Positions 18,664 through 26,424 of a stretch of DNA of 42,810 nucleotides are shown in pieces (the stretch's first letter is position 1; the number at the start of each line of letters is the position of its first letter). Below the pieces are notes generated by a model, which was not told the DNA's origin, did not search any database, and saw only the letters and a list, made by a program, of their open reading frames with translations. The translations under genes and the position numbers were made by a program. The DNA is from Acetobacteraceae bacterium (GTDB lineage Bacteria; Pseudomonadota; Alphaproteobacteria; Acetobacterales; Acetobacteraceae). The stretch covers positions 1 to 42,810 of the forward strand of contig JAIEOP010000270.1 in the NCBI GenBank assembly GCA_019750465.1. The letters run 5' to 3'.

Positions 18664-19332
18664 ATGCCCGGCGGCATCCTCTTTTACGGCGACCCCCACG
18701 GGGAGTGGCGCCCCCTGCTCAAGGCGTGCCGGGACGACCGGCCGGACGCCGTCGTCATCCTCGGTGACTGCGACCTGGACCGGCCGCTCAGCCAGGAGGT
18801 CGCCCCCATCGTCGAGGCGGGCATCCCCATCCGCTGGATCTATGGGAACCACGACATCGACCGGCCGGAGTGGCACGACAACCTCTGGGGTGACCGGCCG
18901 GGCTGGAACCTGCATGCCACCTGGGCGGTCCTCGGCGGCCGGGTCGTGGTCGGCCTGGGTGGGGTTTTCAGTGAGAAGGTCTGGTACCCCCGCTTCGAGG
19001 CCGCCGAACCGATCCACGCCACCAGGCGGTCCCTGTTGAAGGCGACCCCGGCGGTCGAGCGATGGCGGGGCGGACTGCCGCTCCGTGCCCGGGATGCCAT
19101 CTTCCCCGAGGACATCGAGCGGCTCCGGCAGTTCCGGGCCGACATCCTGGTGACCCACGAGGCTCCCTCAGCCCATCGGCACGGCTTCCTCGGGATCGAC
19201 GAGGCGGCCAAGGCATGCCGGGCAAGCCTCGTCATCCATGGGCATCACCACGAGAATTGCGAAGGGGAAATCCCCGGGACCGGCATCGGGGTGCGCGGAT
19301 TGGGCAGGGCTACGGTCTTCCTGCTGCGATAA
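18664..19332 (+). CDS. calcineurin-like metallophosphoesterase
   Basis: A 222-residue metallophosphoesterase with all five metal-binding motifs: GDPHG (D10, H12), GDCD (D35), GNHD (N62, H63), VTHE and HGHHH near the C-terminus. Such enzymes hydrolyse phosphomonoesters or diesters with two metal ions. It appears cytoplasmic. A diverged second copy of only its C-terminal third lies at 20745-20894, on the far side of the XRE/nucleotidyltransferase pair. Similar small phosphoesterases occur in defence and toxin-antitoxin neighbourhoods, but the substrate is unknown. The ribosome site is weak. Confidence 0.82.
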   Translation: MPGGILFYGDPHGEWRPLLKACRDDRPDAVVILGDCDLDRPLSQEVAPIVEAGIPIRWIYGNHDIDRPEWHDNLWGDRPGWNLHATWAVLGGRVVVGLGGVFSEKVWYPRFEAAEPIHATRRSLLKATPAVERWRGGLPLRARDAIFPEDIERLRQFRADILVTHEAPSAHRHGFLGIDEAAKACRASLVIHGHHHENCEGEIPGTGIGVRGLGRATVFLLR

Positions 19333-19485
19333 GGGAAGCGACCCGTTAGCCTCGGCTTGCCCGGGCACCATGCCGGTCTTGGTCGGCCGTCACGCAGGTG
19401 ACTTGGGGGGGGCATTGCGGCGCTATGGGTCGTGCGCAGCCCGGCATCGATGTGGAGCCAGATGTGCTGCTCCTGTCCACGCAGA

Positions 19486-20037
19486 TCACATTCGAGGCGA
19501 TGGCGATGCTTCGTCGGCCTCGGGGTTCGCGGTCGCTGTGCCGTCCCGCGACACGTCGGCCTGTCGATCAACCCCGGGTTCATGCGCGAGCGCGGTAGCG
19601 GCGAGCCTGTATTTCGACAGGCCAGCCAAGTGCGCTCGCGTGCAGGCGCGTCGCAAGGTCATGTAGAGGGCGGGATCGGTCAGGGCGAGATCGGGATCGG
19701 GGCCGCCTCGTACCATGTTCAGGAATTCCTGAAGTCGCCGATACTCCCGGCCCTTCAGCAACTGACCGACGACGGGTTCGCCCTGCGCATACCGCTTCAT
19801 GTCCTCAACCAGGGCTACCCACCGCTCGCGCGACGCGCGTTGCGGGGCCTGCAAGGGTCCGAGGCCGTTCTCGAGCGCACGGGCGGCCAGCAGGACGGGC
19901 ATTGGGACTGCACTCTCGCCGCTCTCGTAGTAGCCCAGCATCCGGCGGCTCACGCCCAGGTCCCGGGCCGCCTCCTCCAGCGTCCTTCCCGTCCTCCGCC
20001 GCCATGCCCTGAGCAAAGCGCCTTCGAGACTCGCCAC
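19486..20037 (-). CDS. XRE-family HTH protein, probable antitoxin/repressor
   Basis: A 183-residue protein. Residues about 8-50 form a Cro/C1-type helix-turn-helix (LEEAARDLGVSRRMLGYYES). The remainder has no recognised domain and contains a helix-rich segment with LLKGREYRRLQEFLNM. It is transcribed away from the nucleotidyltransferase gene at 20131, and an inverted repeat lies between them. The start at GTG 20037 is preferred because GGAGG is 5 nt upstream; GTG at 20043 overlaps that site. The arrangement suggests an autorepressing antitoxin, which is inference. Confidence 0.65.
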   Translation of the reverse strand: MASLEGALLRAWRRRTGRTLEEAARDLGVSRRMLGYYESGESAVPMPVLLAARALENGLGPLQAPQRASRERWVALVEDMKRYAQGEPVVGQLLKGREYRRLQEFLNMVRGGPDPDLALTDPALYMTLRRACTRAHLAGLSKYRLAATALAHEPGVDRQADVSRDGTATANPEADEASPSPRM

Positions 20038-20089
20038 CGCCACCTCCCGTCAAGCCGTCGGGTCCTTGAATGTCAGATAGGCCCTACCC

Positions 20090-20117
20090 CATTATTGTGC
20101 AATGGTTGCCCATAATG
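20090..20117. promoter_or_regulatory. inverted-repeat operator in the divergent promoter region
   Basis: CATTAT at 20090-20095 is mirrored by ATAATG at 20112-20117. Inside them TGTGCAA and TTGCCCA form 7-bp arms with one mismatch around TGG. The element lies between the divergent XRE and nucleotidyltransferase genes, 14 bp before the start of the latter, and is a natural binding site for the XRE protein. Confidence 0.5.
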
Positions 20118-20130
20118 TCGGGAGGCTGGG

Positions 20131-20685
20131 GTGCTCGATCGAGACGGGGTGATGGGGGTGCTGGAGCGGATTGACGCGAACCTGGACGATGAGGTGCGGC
20201 TGTGCCTGATCGGGAGCGGAGCGACGATCCTGCTCGGCCAGCCCGCACGCGGCACGGAGGATCTCGATGCCTGGGCGCGGGCGAGCCGTTTCCGCGAGGA
20301 GGCGCTCCGCCGCGCCGTCAGGAGCGCGGGTCTGGACTACGACCCCCGCGGGGAGTTCCCGAACACGCCGTATTTCCAGATCGTGCATCCAGGCATCGTG
20401 CAGGTCCCGGGCTACGACCCAGATACGGGAAGGTGGATGGGACAGGACGAGGAGGTGGTATGGCGGGGCGAACGGCTCGTGGTCACGGTACCCCCGCCTG
20501 AGGTTATCGTCGCGTCGAAGCTCGTCCGTGGCGACGACCGCGACCTGGAGGACTGCCTGTGGCTGATGGCGGCCAGAGGCGTGGACGCGGTGGCGGTCGC
20601 GCGGGCCGTCCGTGGCCTGCCCCGCCCGGCCAGGGACAAGGCGGAGGACAACCTCGACATCCTCAATCTGCTCAAGGGTCCTTGA
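20131..20685 (+). CDS. DUF6036/AbiEii-like nucleotidyltransferase-fold protein, putative toxin
   Basis: A 184-residue protein with a minimal nucleotidyltransferase signature: GSG at 28-30 followed by the acidic D-L-D at 44-46 (ARGTEDLDAW). A late segment, PPPEVIVASKLVRGDDRDLEDCLWL, matches the DUF6036/AbiEii-type pattern of Lys and paired acidic residues. Proteins of this kind are commonly half of toxin-antitoxin or abortive-infection pairs. GTG at 20131 has GGGAGG 6-7 nt upstream. The partner is the divergent XRE gene. Toxic activity is not shown by sequence alone. Confidence 0.65.
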   Translation: MLDRDGVMGVLERIDANLDDEVRLCLIGSGATILLGQPARGTEDLDAWARASRFREEALRRAVRSAGLDYDPRGEFPNTPYFQIVHPGIVQVPGYDPDTGRWMGQDEEVVWRGERLVVTVPPPEVIVASKLVRGDDRDLEDCLWLMAARGVDAVAVARAVRGLPRPARDKAEDNLDILNLLKGP

Positions 20686-20744
20686 CCCAGGGAGCGCTCC
20701 GCGGAAGCGAGCGGCGCAGCCAAGGCCGACATCAGTGGGTCGAC

Positions 20745-20894
20745 GGTTTCCTCGGCATCGACGAGGCGGCCAAGCCTTGCGGGACGAAGCTCGTCATCCA
20801 CGGACATCACCACGAGGATTATTTGGGGGAAATCCTCGGGACCGGCATTCGGGTGCGCGGGTTGGGGCGATCCAGTGTTCTCAGGCTGACATGA
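20745..20894 (+). pseudogene. C-terminal fragment of a second metallophosphoesterase
   Basis: Translation from 20745 gives GFLGIDEAAKPC, then VIHGHHHED and GTGIRVRGLGRSSVLRL. These align end to end with the last 50 or so residues of the phosphoesterase at 18664-19332. Nucleotide identity is roughly 80% by eye, so this is an old or imported relative rather than a fresh duplication. The first four metal-binding motifs are absent and no start codon is linked to the fragment. Confidence 0.75.
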
Positions 20895-20985
20895 CGCGCC
20901 TGTCTTCACCGATAAAGTACAGCAGCTGACGCAGCGGTCTGGATCTCCAATCATTGTCTACAGACACTCATCTTCGGAGATGAAT

Positions 20986-21576
20986 ATGTGGACCGCGCCC
21001 AAGTCCGTTTGTTCCTTTATCGTGGCGACGGCTGCGTGTCTTACGGTCAGCAGTATGGCGTCTGCGTCTGGCCAGCCAGTCACTGGTCCGACAGCGCAGG
21101 AGAGGACTAGCACGCCTGGATTCCTACCTTTTCGAGAGCAAGCAAATCGAATAGCCGCGCTGACTGGATGTGACCGGATACCGCCGCATATGGGCGGCTT
21201 CCGTCCAGCAAAGGACGGCGAAAACCCATTTTTCCGCTGCATCATCGGTGAAGAAGGCACAGCGAAGCTCTGGGTCCAGTCTTCTGATCGGGCAGAGACT
21301 GGGGTTTCTTATGTAAGACTCAGCTGGAATGAGTGGACGTCGCGCGGAACTCCTGACCGTCGCGAAGGAGAGCTAATCTTGTATGGCGGTCTCGAAGCCT
21401 TGGGACTTCAGGCCATTCGCAACGAGGTGGCGACTGCATTCTACGCGCCAGCACCGGGAACGATGCGAAGCCTGCCGCCAGTCGAGATTCAGTACGGTTC
21501 GTTCAGGCTGGTGATTCGAGTTGATGAAGGGACTGGCCTTATCGCTCGGACAGTCAGGATCGTGCGCAACGGATAA
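20986..21576 (+). CDS. secreted hypothetical protein
   Basis: A protein of about 196 residues with a cleavable signal peptide (hydrophobic CSFIVATAACLTVSSMA, then ASASGQ). The mature part has two Cys, at TGCDRIPP and FFRCIIG, that could form a disulphide, and a beta-rich C-terminal half. No family was recognised. Its base composition is clearly lower in GC than its neighbours, suggesting separate transfer. ATG at 20986 has GGAG 6 nt upstream; ATG at 20980 sits against the same site. The 210 bp after it (21577-21786) show no gene or clear signal. Confidence 0.65.
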   Translation: MWTAPKSVCSFIVATAACLTVSSMASASGQPVTGPTAQERTSTPGFLPFREQANRIAALTGCDRIPPHMGGFRPAKDGENPFFRCIIGEEGTAKLWVQSSDRAETGVSYVRLSWNEWTSRGTPDRREGELILYGGLEALGLQAIRNEVATAFYAPAPGTMRSLPPVEIQYGSFRLVIRVDEGTGLIARTVRIVRNG

Positions 21577-21786
21577 GTTTGCCGTATTGAGATCCGCCTT
21601 TTTCTCTTCTGACAACTATTTGCTGGGGACCACGGCATTCGTCTTTCCGTCTCTCACCCACGGAACTCCACAGTTCGAAGGGGTTGAACCGACCTACTGG
21701 GTCCAGTGCGGCACGATGCAGTCGTTCCGACCTCTCCTGTGCTACAGAAATGTTGACAGCAACGAATCGGGAGAGGCCGGAGACAC

Positions 21787-23844
21787 GTGCTGGAGGACCA
21801 ACTCCTCGCTGAGTTCGCGGAGTCGCTGAGAGGGCAGGCTGCTGACGCCCTGGGCGAGGAAGAGCAGGAACTCCCACTCGCCCCGCACGCCGCCCTGGCG
21901 AAGGTGATGCTCGGCTACCTGGAGGAAGCGGGCGCCATCTCGGACGAGTTCGAGCTGGCCCCCCACGAGGACACCGGGATCAAGCGGCCCTGCCGCTGCA
22001 TCGGCTTGGCCCTGGGTGAGGACTCCACCAGGCTGGAACTCTTCACCGCGCATGCTTTGGCCGAAGGGGAAGGCGCCGTCCTGCCCGGCCGCGAGGTCGC
22101 GCGCCTGTCGGGCTGGGCCGCCAGGTTCTTCGAATACGCCGCCAAGGGCGACCATGCCCGCTTCGCCGGGAATCCAGCGGCTGCGGAGGCGGCACGCCTC
22201 ATCCAGGACGCGCTGCCCAGGATCGAGGATGTCCGCATCCACGTGCTGACGGATGCCCGGGTCCGGGACAGGTCGGTGGCGGACATCACGGTCGTGGGCC
22301 GGGAAGTCCAGACCGAGGTCTGGGATGTCGAGCGCCTCTACCGAGCCTCCGGCGAGGAGGTCACCCGCGAGCGGATCGAGATCGACTTCGCCGCCCTGAT
22401 GGGACGCCCCATCGCCTGCCTCGAGATGAAGCCCCGGCCCGCCGAGTACGAGACCTACATGGTCATCCTGCCCGGCGACCTCGTCTACCAGCTCTACGAA
22501 CGCTTCGGCGCCCTGCTGTTCGAGTTCAACGTCCGCAGCTTCCTTCAGGCGAAGGGCGGCGTGAACAAGGGCATCCGGAAGACCATCGAGGACGAACCCG
22601 GCCGCTTCCTGGCCTACAACAACGGGCTGACGGCGACCGCCGACGAGATCGAGGTCGGCATGTGGTCAGGCGAGACGGTCATCAAGCGCATCCGCGGCCT
22701 TCAGATCGTCAACGGTGCCCAGACCACCGCATCCATTCACCGCGCCAAAAAGGTGGACAAGCTGCCGGTCGACAAGGTCACGGTGGCGATGAAGCTGACC
22801 CTGGTCCCGGCGGACAAGCTGAAGGAATTCGTCCCTCTCATCGCGCAGTACGCCAACACCCAGAACCCCATCCAGATTGCCGACCTCGCGGCCAGCGAGG
22901 AGTTCCACCAGGACTTCGAGGACCTGTCCGAGTCCACCTGGTGTCCCGGCGAGGAGACCAGGTGGTTCTACGAGCGGGCGCGCGGGTCCTACCAGGTCGC
23001 CCGCATCCGCTACGGCAGCACCCCAGCGAAGCGGCGGGAGTTCGACAGGGAGCATCCGAAGTCGAAGCACTTCGGCAAGGCCGACATCGCCAAATACCTG
23101 ATGACGTGGTGGGGCGACCCAGCGACGGTCAGCCGCGGCGCCCAGAAGAACCACAAGGCGTTCATGACCAGCCTGAAGGCGAGGATGGGCGAAGGCTGGC
23201 GGCCCGATCGCACCTTCTTCGAGCACACCATCGCCAAGGCCATCGTGTTCAAGACCGCCCAGGCGGTCGTGAAGAAGGCGAAGCTCCAGTCGTACGGGGC
23301 AAACGTGGTCACCTACATGGTCGCCAAACTCGCCGCGGACTGGGGCACCCGCATCGACCTCGACGCGATCTGGGATGAGCAGGACGTCTCGCCCGAACTG
23401 AAGGCGATGTTCGCGGACTGGGCGCCCCGCATCCACGCCGCCATCGTGGAGACCGCAGGCAAGCGGAACGTCACCGAGTGGTGCAAGAAGGACGCCTGCT
23501 GGGAAGCCATCCGCGCCCTCGACCTGCCGTCTCCGGACCCATTGCCTCCGGAGCTGGGGGACGACGCTTCCCCCGAAGACCCGGCAGACGAACCCGGCGC
23601 GCACCAGCCGCAGGACCCGGTCATCGCCTGCATGGCGCTGGACGGAGCGGCGTGGGCGAAGGTCATGGCCTGGGTGGCGGCCAATCCCGGCATCGAGGAG
23701 TTCGATCGCAAGGTCGCCCACACCGTGGCGGGCTACGCCATGGACGGCTGGCACAAGGAGCCGTCGCTGAAGCAGGCGGTCCGGGGCGTCCGGGTCATCG
23801 AGGCTGCGCGGAAAGCCGGGGTGCTGGACGCCGAGGCAGCGTAG
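21787..23844 (+). CDS. AIPR-family protein (abortive infection phage resistance)
   Basis: A 685-residue protein matching the AIPR family (PF10592). The core motifs are FNVRSFLQ at 247-254, the basic VNKGIRKTI at 259-267, FLAYNNGLT at 274-282 and QIVNGAQTTASIH at 306-318. AIPR proteins sit in defence islands, often beside Dcm methyltransferases and Vsr endonucleases. Their mechanism is not firmly established, though a nuclease role has been proposed. The C-terminal third (after about 560) is an acidic, Pro-rich linker and a helical tail. GTG at 21787 follows GGAG by 4 nt. It faces the herA-nurA operon and shares the locus with vsr and dcm. Confidence 0.85.
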   Translation: MLEDQLLAEFAESLRGQAADALGEEEQELPLAPHAALAKVMLGYLEEAGAISDEFELAPHEDTGIKRPCRCIGLALGEDSTRLELFTAHALAEGEGAVLPGREVARLSGWAARFFEYAAKGDHARFAGNPAAAEAARLIQDALPRIEDVRIHVLTDARVRDRSVADITVVGREVQTEVWDVERLYRASGEEVTRERIEIDFAALMGRPIACLEMKPRPAEYETYMVILPGDLVYQLYERFGALLFEFNVRSFLQAKGGVNKGIRKTIEDEPGRFLAYNNGLTATADEIEVGMWSGETVIKRIRGLQIVNGAQTTASIHRAKKVDKLPVDKVTVAMKLTLVPADKLKEFVPLIAQYANTQNPIQIADLAASEEFHQDFEDLSESTWCPGEETRWFYERARGSYQVARIRYGSTPAKRREFDREHPKSKHFGKADIAKYLMTWWGDPATVSRGAQKNHKAFMTSLKARMGEGWRPDRTFFEHTIAKAIVFKTAQAVVKKAKLQSYGANVVTYMVAKLAADWGTRIDLDAIWDEQDVSPELKAMFADWAPRIHAAIVETAGKRNVTEWCKKDACWEAIRALDLPSPDPLPPELGDDASPEDPADEPGAHQPQDPVIACMALDGAAWAKVMAWVAANPGIEEFDRKVAHTVAGYAMDGWHKEPSLKQAVRGVRVIEAARKAGVLDAEAA

Positions 23845-23997
23845 GCAGTCGTCATTCAGGTCTGGCAAGCCAGCTGTGATCGACGGCGCGCCGGGTTACC
23901 CTGACGGCGGCGGCCCCGAGCGGGTGAACCACCATGCAGGACGCGCCATCTGCGGAATGGGAAATATCCCAGACGCTGGACCAGGGAGCCTTCTGTC

Positions 23998-24348
23998 ATG
24001 GACCGTCATCAGGGACCAGGAGCGACAGGGACATCCCGGCGCTCGCTGAGGCGACTGTTCCACCGTGCACTCGCGTTCGCGGCCGTATGGGCCATCATGC
24101 TGGTCCTGATCACGGGACCGGACTTCCACTTCGTCGAGGAACACCTCTCCTCGTTCCTGCCGCACTTCATTGCCGCCACGCTGGTCTTCGCCGTGCATGT
24201 GGTGGGGCTGCTGGCCTGCGCAGGGTTCGCCTTTCAGGCGCTCGAAAGCGCCTACCGGAGGCTACTGGGAATCGACGCGGTGTTCGGGAAGCCAGTTGAT
24301 TGGCGCGCCGGGTTTGGACTGCGTCCGGCAAGCCTGCGGACACTATAG
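23998..24348 (+). CDS. small membrane protein with two predicted TM helices
   Basis: A 116-residue protein with a basic N-terminus (RRSLRRLFHR) and two hydrophobic helices, at about 27-44 and 60-84, separated by an acidic loop (DFHFVEEHL). No family recognised. It lies 153 bp after the AIPR gene on the same strand. GGGAG is 9 nt before the ATG. Its TAG stop interlocks with the stop of the minus-strand microprotein gene in the palindrome CTATAG. It may be a membrane component of the defence locus; that is inference from position. Confidence 0.6.
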   Translation: MDRHQGPGATGTSRRSLRRLFHRALAFAAVWAIMLVLITGPDFHFVEEHLSSFLPHFIAATLVFAVHVVGLLACAGFAFQALESAYRRLLGIDAVFGKPVDWRAGFGLRPASLRTL

Positions 24349-24510
24349 CTCCCGGCAGGAGACGGCGGCATACGCCAGCCCAAGCCAGGCGAAGACATAC
24401 AGGCCGAACCCTGCCTGCATCCAAAGCGTCCACTCGCCGGTGCCCTTCCAGATCAGCAGGCCCGCAACAGCAAGTACCGCAGCCCAGAAACGCGCTGACC
24501 TGCAACCCAT
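24343..24510 (-). CDS. 55-residue membrane microprotein downstream of herA
   Basis: An ORF of 55 codons starting at ATG 24510, 22 bp after the herA stop, with GGAGG about 10 nt upstream. The peptide has two hydrophobic helices, AVLAVAGLLIW at about 11-21 and FGLYVFAWLGLAYAAV at about 35-50, separated by KGTGEWTLWMQ. Codon position bias and the clean ribosome site support translation. It would be the last gene of the nurA-herA operon. Family unknown. Confidence 0.6.
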   Translation of the reverse strand: MGCRSARFWAAVLAVAGLLIWKGTGEWTLWMQAGFGLYVFAWLGLAYAAVSCREL

Positions 24511-24532
24511 CGTGGGTTTCCCCTCCGCTGCT

Positions 24533-26413
24533 TCAGAACTCCGGCTTCAGGCCGCCCCGCGCCCTGCGCCCCGGCTTCTTCTTCGCCTGAGCGCCCGCGC
24601 TGCTCCCCGCAGGCTTCGGACCTGAGGCTCCGGCGTTCCCCGCCGAAGCGCCGGGCCGCTCGCCGCCCAGGTTTCGAGCGACGCTCTCCGCGTTCGCCTT
24701 GCGACGCGCATCCGGCTTCCACCGCCCCGCCTCGGCGATGAAGTCCTCGTCGCCGATCGCCTCGCTGACGAGATCCTCGTCGAACTTCACCTTCACCAGC
24801 AGCGGGAAGCGGACAGCCTGGCCGGACACGATGCCCTGGCCGGGGCCGAAGGTCTGGAGAATGTTGGCATCCTGCTCCGACAGGTTCTCCATCACGGACC
24901 GGACGAACCGCTTGTCATTCGGGTTCACCAGCCGCAGCACAAGGAAGCTGTTGCACTGGGCCAGGGTGGTCTCGTCGAGCCGGGATGGCCGCTGCGAGAT
25001 CAGGACCAGCCCCGTGCCGAACTTCCGGCCCTCCGTGATCACCTTCCTGATGGTCGGCAGCGACGGCGTCTCGTCAGTGCCCTCCGACCTGCTCGGGATG
25101 AAGTTGTGGGCCTCCTCGATGACCGCCTGGAACGGGGGGATGACCCCCGACAGCGTCGAGCGATGCGCGAACAATGCCTCCAGCACCATGCTGACAATGG
25201 CCGACTGGTTCAGGTGGTCGTAGCCCGCGAGGTAGAAGATGGAGACCAAGCCGGGTGACACGATGTCGTCCGGCGCATCCCAAGGATCCGGCATCTCCTT
25301 GAAGTCGTAGCCCTTGAAGCGGTCCTGCTTCCGAAGGCGCTCGTTGTTCCCCTTCATCTGCTGAAGGTTCGCCAGGACGAATTCCAGGGACCGCTTCGCA
25401 GCCTGGATGGTGGGCAGCCGGATGGACTCCAGCTCCTCATCCATGTGCTGCTCCTTCTTCCGCTTCTTCGCGGCGATGGCGTCAGCGTGGTCCACCATGC
25501 GCTGGATGAAGGCTGCGGCCTCCTCGCCATCCGTCGCCTTGGTGTTTGTCAGCAGGTAGAGGAACAACTGCTGCTGGGCGTCCGTCAGCCGCTTGCCCAT
25601 CTTCTGGATGAGCTCGGTCACCGCCCCCACGTTGCCGTCCCGCACGCGGAGCATCGGATACCAGGTGCGAATGCGGGACTTCGGGAAGAGCTTCTGCTTC
25701 TCGGCCAGCCCGAGGTAGTCGCCGTGGGGATCGAAGATGACCAGCGGGTAGCCCAGTTCGATGAGCTCCCTGATGATGCGGCGCGCCGCCACCGTCTTGC
25801 CGCCACCCGTCATGGCCAGGATGGCCAGATGCCGGGAAACCACCTGCTTCGCGCCCATCGACACCTCGACGTCGCCGCGGGCGATCAGGGTGCCGATGTG
25901 CAGCTTCGCCGGAGGCGGCTTCTTCGTCTCGTCGTCGCCCGTCAGCAGGCGCCGCACATCGTCGGCACCCGGGTAGAAGACCTCGGCCGATGGCTTCACC
26001 GGGTAGGTCAGCGGCGTGAGTTGTGCAGCCCCCGGGTCCGGCCCGAAGGTGGTCCCGAGGATCAGCACCTCGGCCTCCAGATGGTCCCTGCTGCCCGACA
26101 GGACGGTGTCCAGGAACCTGACGTTCTGGTCCGCCAGTTCCTGAGCGGCTTCCGCGGGGAAGAACGGGTTGGTCCGCGAGATGTCGACGATGCGACCCCA
26201 GACCGTGGCCAGTCGCTTGGTGCCATCAGTCGCCGCTGGCACCTCGACCTGCGTGGCGACGATGTCGCCGAGCTTCCCCTGCAGGCTGCGCAGGATGAAA
26301 CTGTAGCCCGAGGTGGAGGCGTCCCCGACGACCGTGCCGATGCGCGTCCAGCTGGTCGGGACGCCGCCAGCCTCCTTGGTCTTGCTCGACTTCCCGGCCG
26401 TGCTTCCGTCCAT
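24533..26413 (-). CDS. herA: HerA-type hexameric ATPase/DNA translocase
   Basis: A 626-residue HerA/FtsK-superfamily ATPase. An N-terminal HAS-barrel-like region spans about 20-170. It is followed by Walker A MTGGGKT at 201-207, the VIFDPHGDYLGL motif at 225-236, Walker B VIEEAHNFIP at 431-440, LISQRPSRLD at 471-480 and a C-terminal FGPGQG. The tail after 590 is basic and low in complexity (AKKKPGRRARGG). HerA proteins form hexamers that translocate DNA and drive partner nucleases, classically NurA, Sir2 or DUF4297 in bacterial defence. Here nurA lies directly upstream, separated by 11 bp, with GGGGGAGG before the ATG. Confidence 0.9.
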   Translation of the reverse strand: MDGSTAGKSSKTKEAGGVPTSWTRIGTVVGDASTSGYSFILRSLQGKLGDIVATQVEVPAATDGTKRLATVWGRIVDISRTNPFFPAEAAQELADQNVRFLDTVLSGSRDHLEAEVLILGTTFGPDPGAAQLTPLTYPVKPSAEVFYPGADDVRRLLTGDDETKKPPPAKLHIGTLIARGDVEVSMGAKQVVSRHLAILAMTGGGKTVAARRIIRELIELGYPLVIFDPHGDYLGLAEKQKLFPKSRIRTWYPMLRVRDGNVGAVTELIQKMGKRLTDAQQQLFLYLLTNTKATDGEEAAAFIQRMVDHADAIAAKKRKKEQHMDEELESIRLPTIQAAKRSLEFVLANLQQMKGNNERLRKQDRFKGYDFKEMPDPWDAPDDIVSPGLVSIFYLAGYDHLNQSAIVSMVLEALFAHRSTLSGVIPPFQAVIEEAHNFIPSRSEGTDETPSLPTIRKVITEGRKFGTGLVLISQRPSRLDETTLAQCNSFLVLRLVNPNDKRFVRSVMENLSEQDANILQTFGPGQGIVSGQAVRFPLLVKVKFDEDLVSEAIGDEDFIAEAGRWKPDARRKANAESVARNLGGERPGASAGNAGASGPKPAGSSAGAQAKKKPGRRARGGLKPEF

Positions 26414-26424
26414 GTCCTCCCCCG

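Noticed and set aside
21753-21758. TTGACA as a -35 box for the AIPR gene
   Set aside because: No -10-like hexamer lies 16-18 bp downstream before the GTG start.
21521-21829. 102-codon plus-strand frame before the AIPR gene
   Set aside because: It overlaps the end of the secreted-protein gene and the start of AIPR, has no ribosome site, and shows no coherent domain.
23896-24198. 100-codon minus-strand frame after the AIPR gene
   Set aside because: It lies opposite the two-TM protein gene, has no ribosome site and is charged low-complexity sequence.
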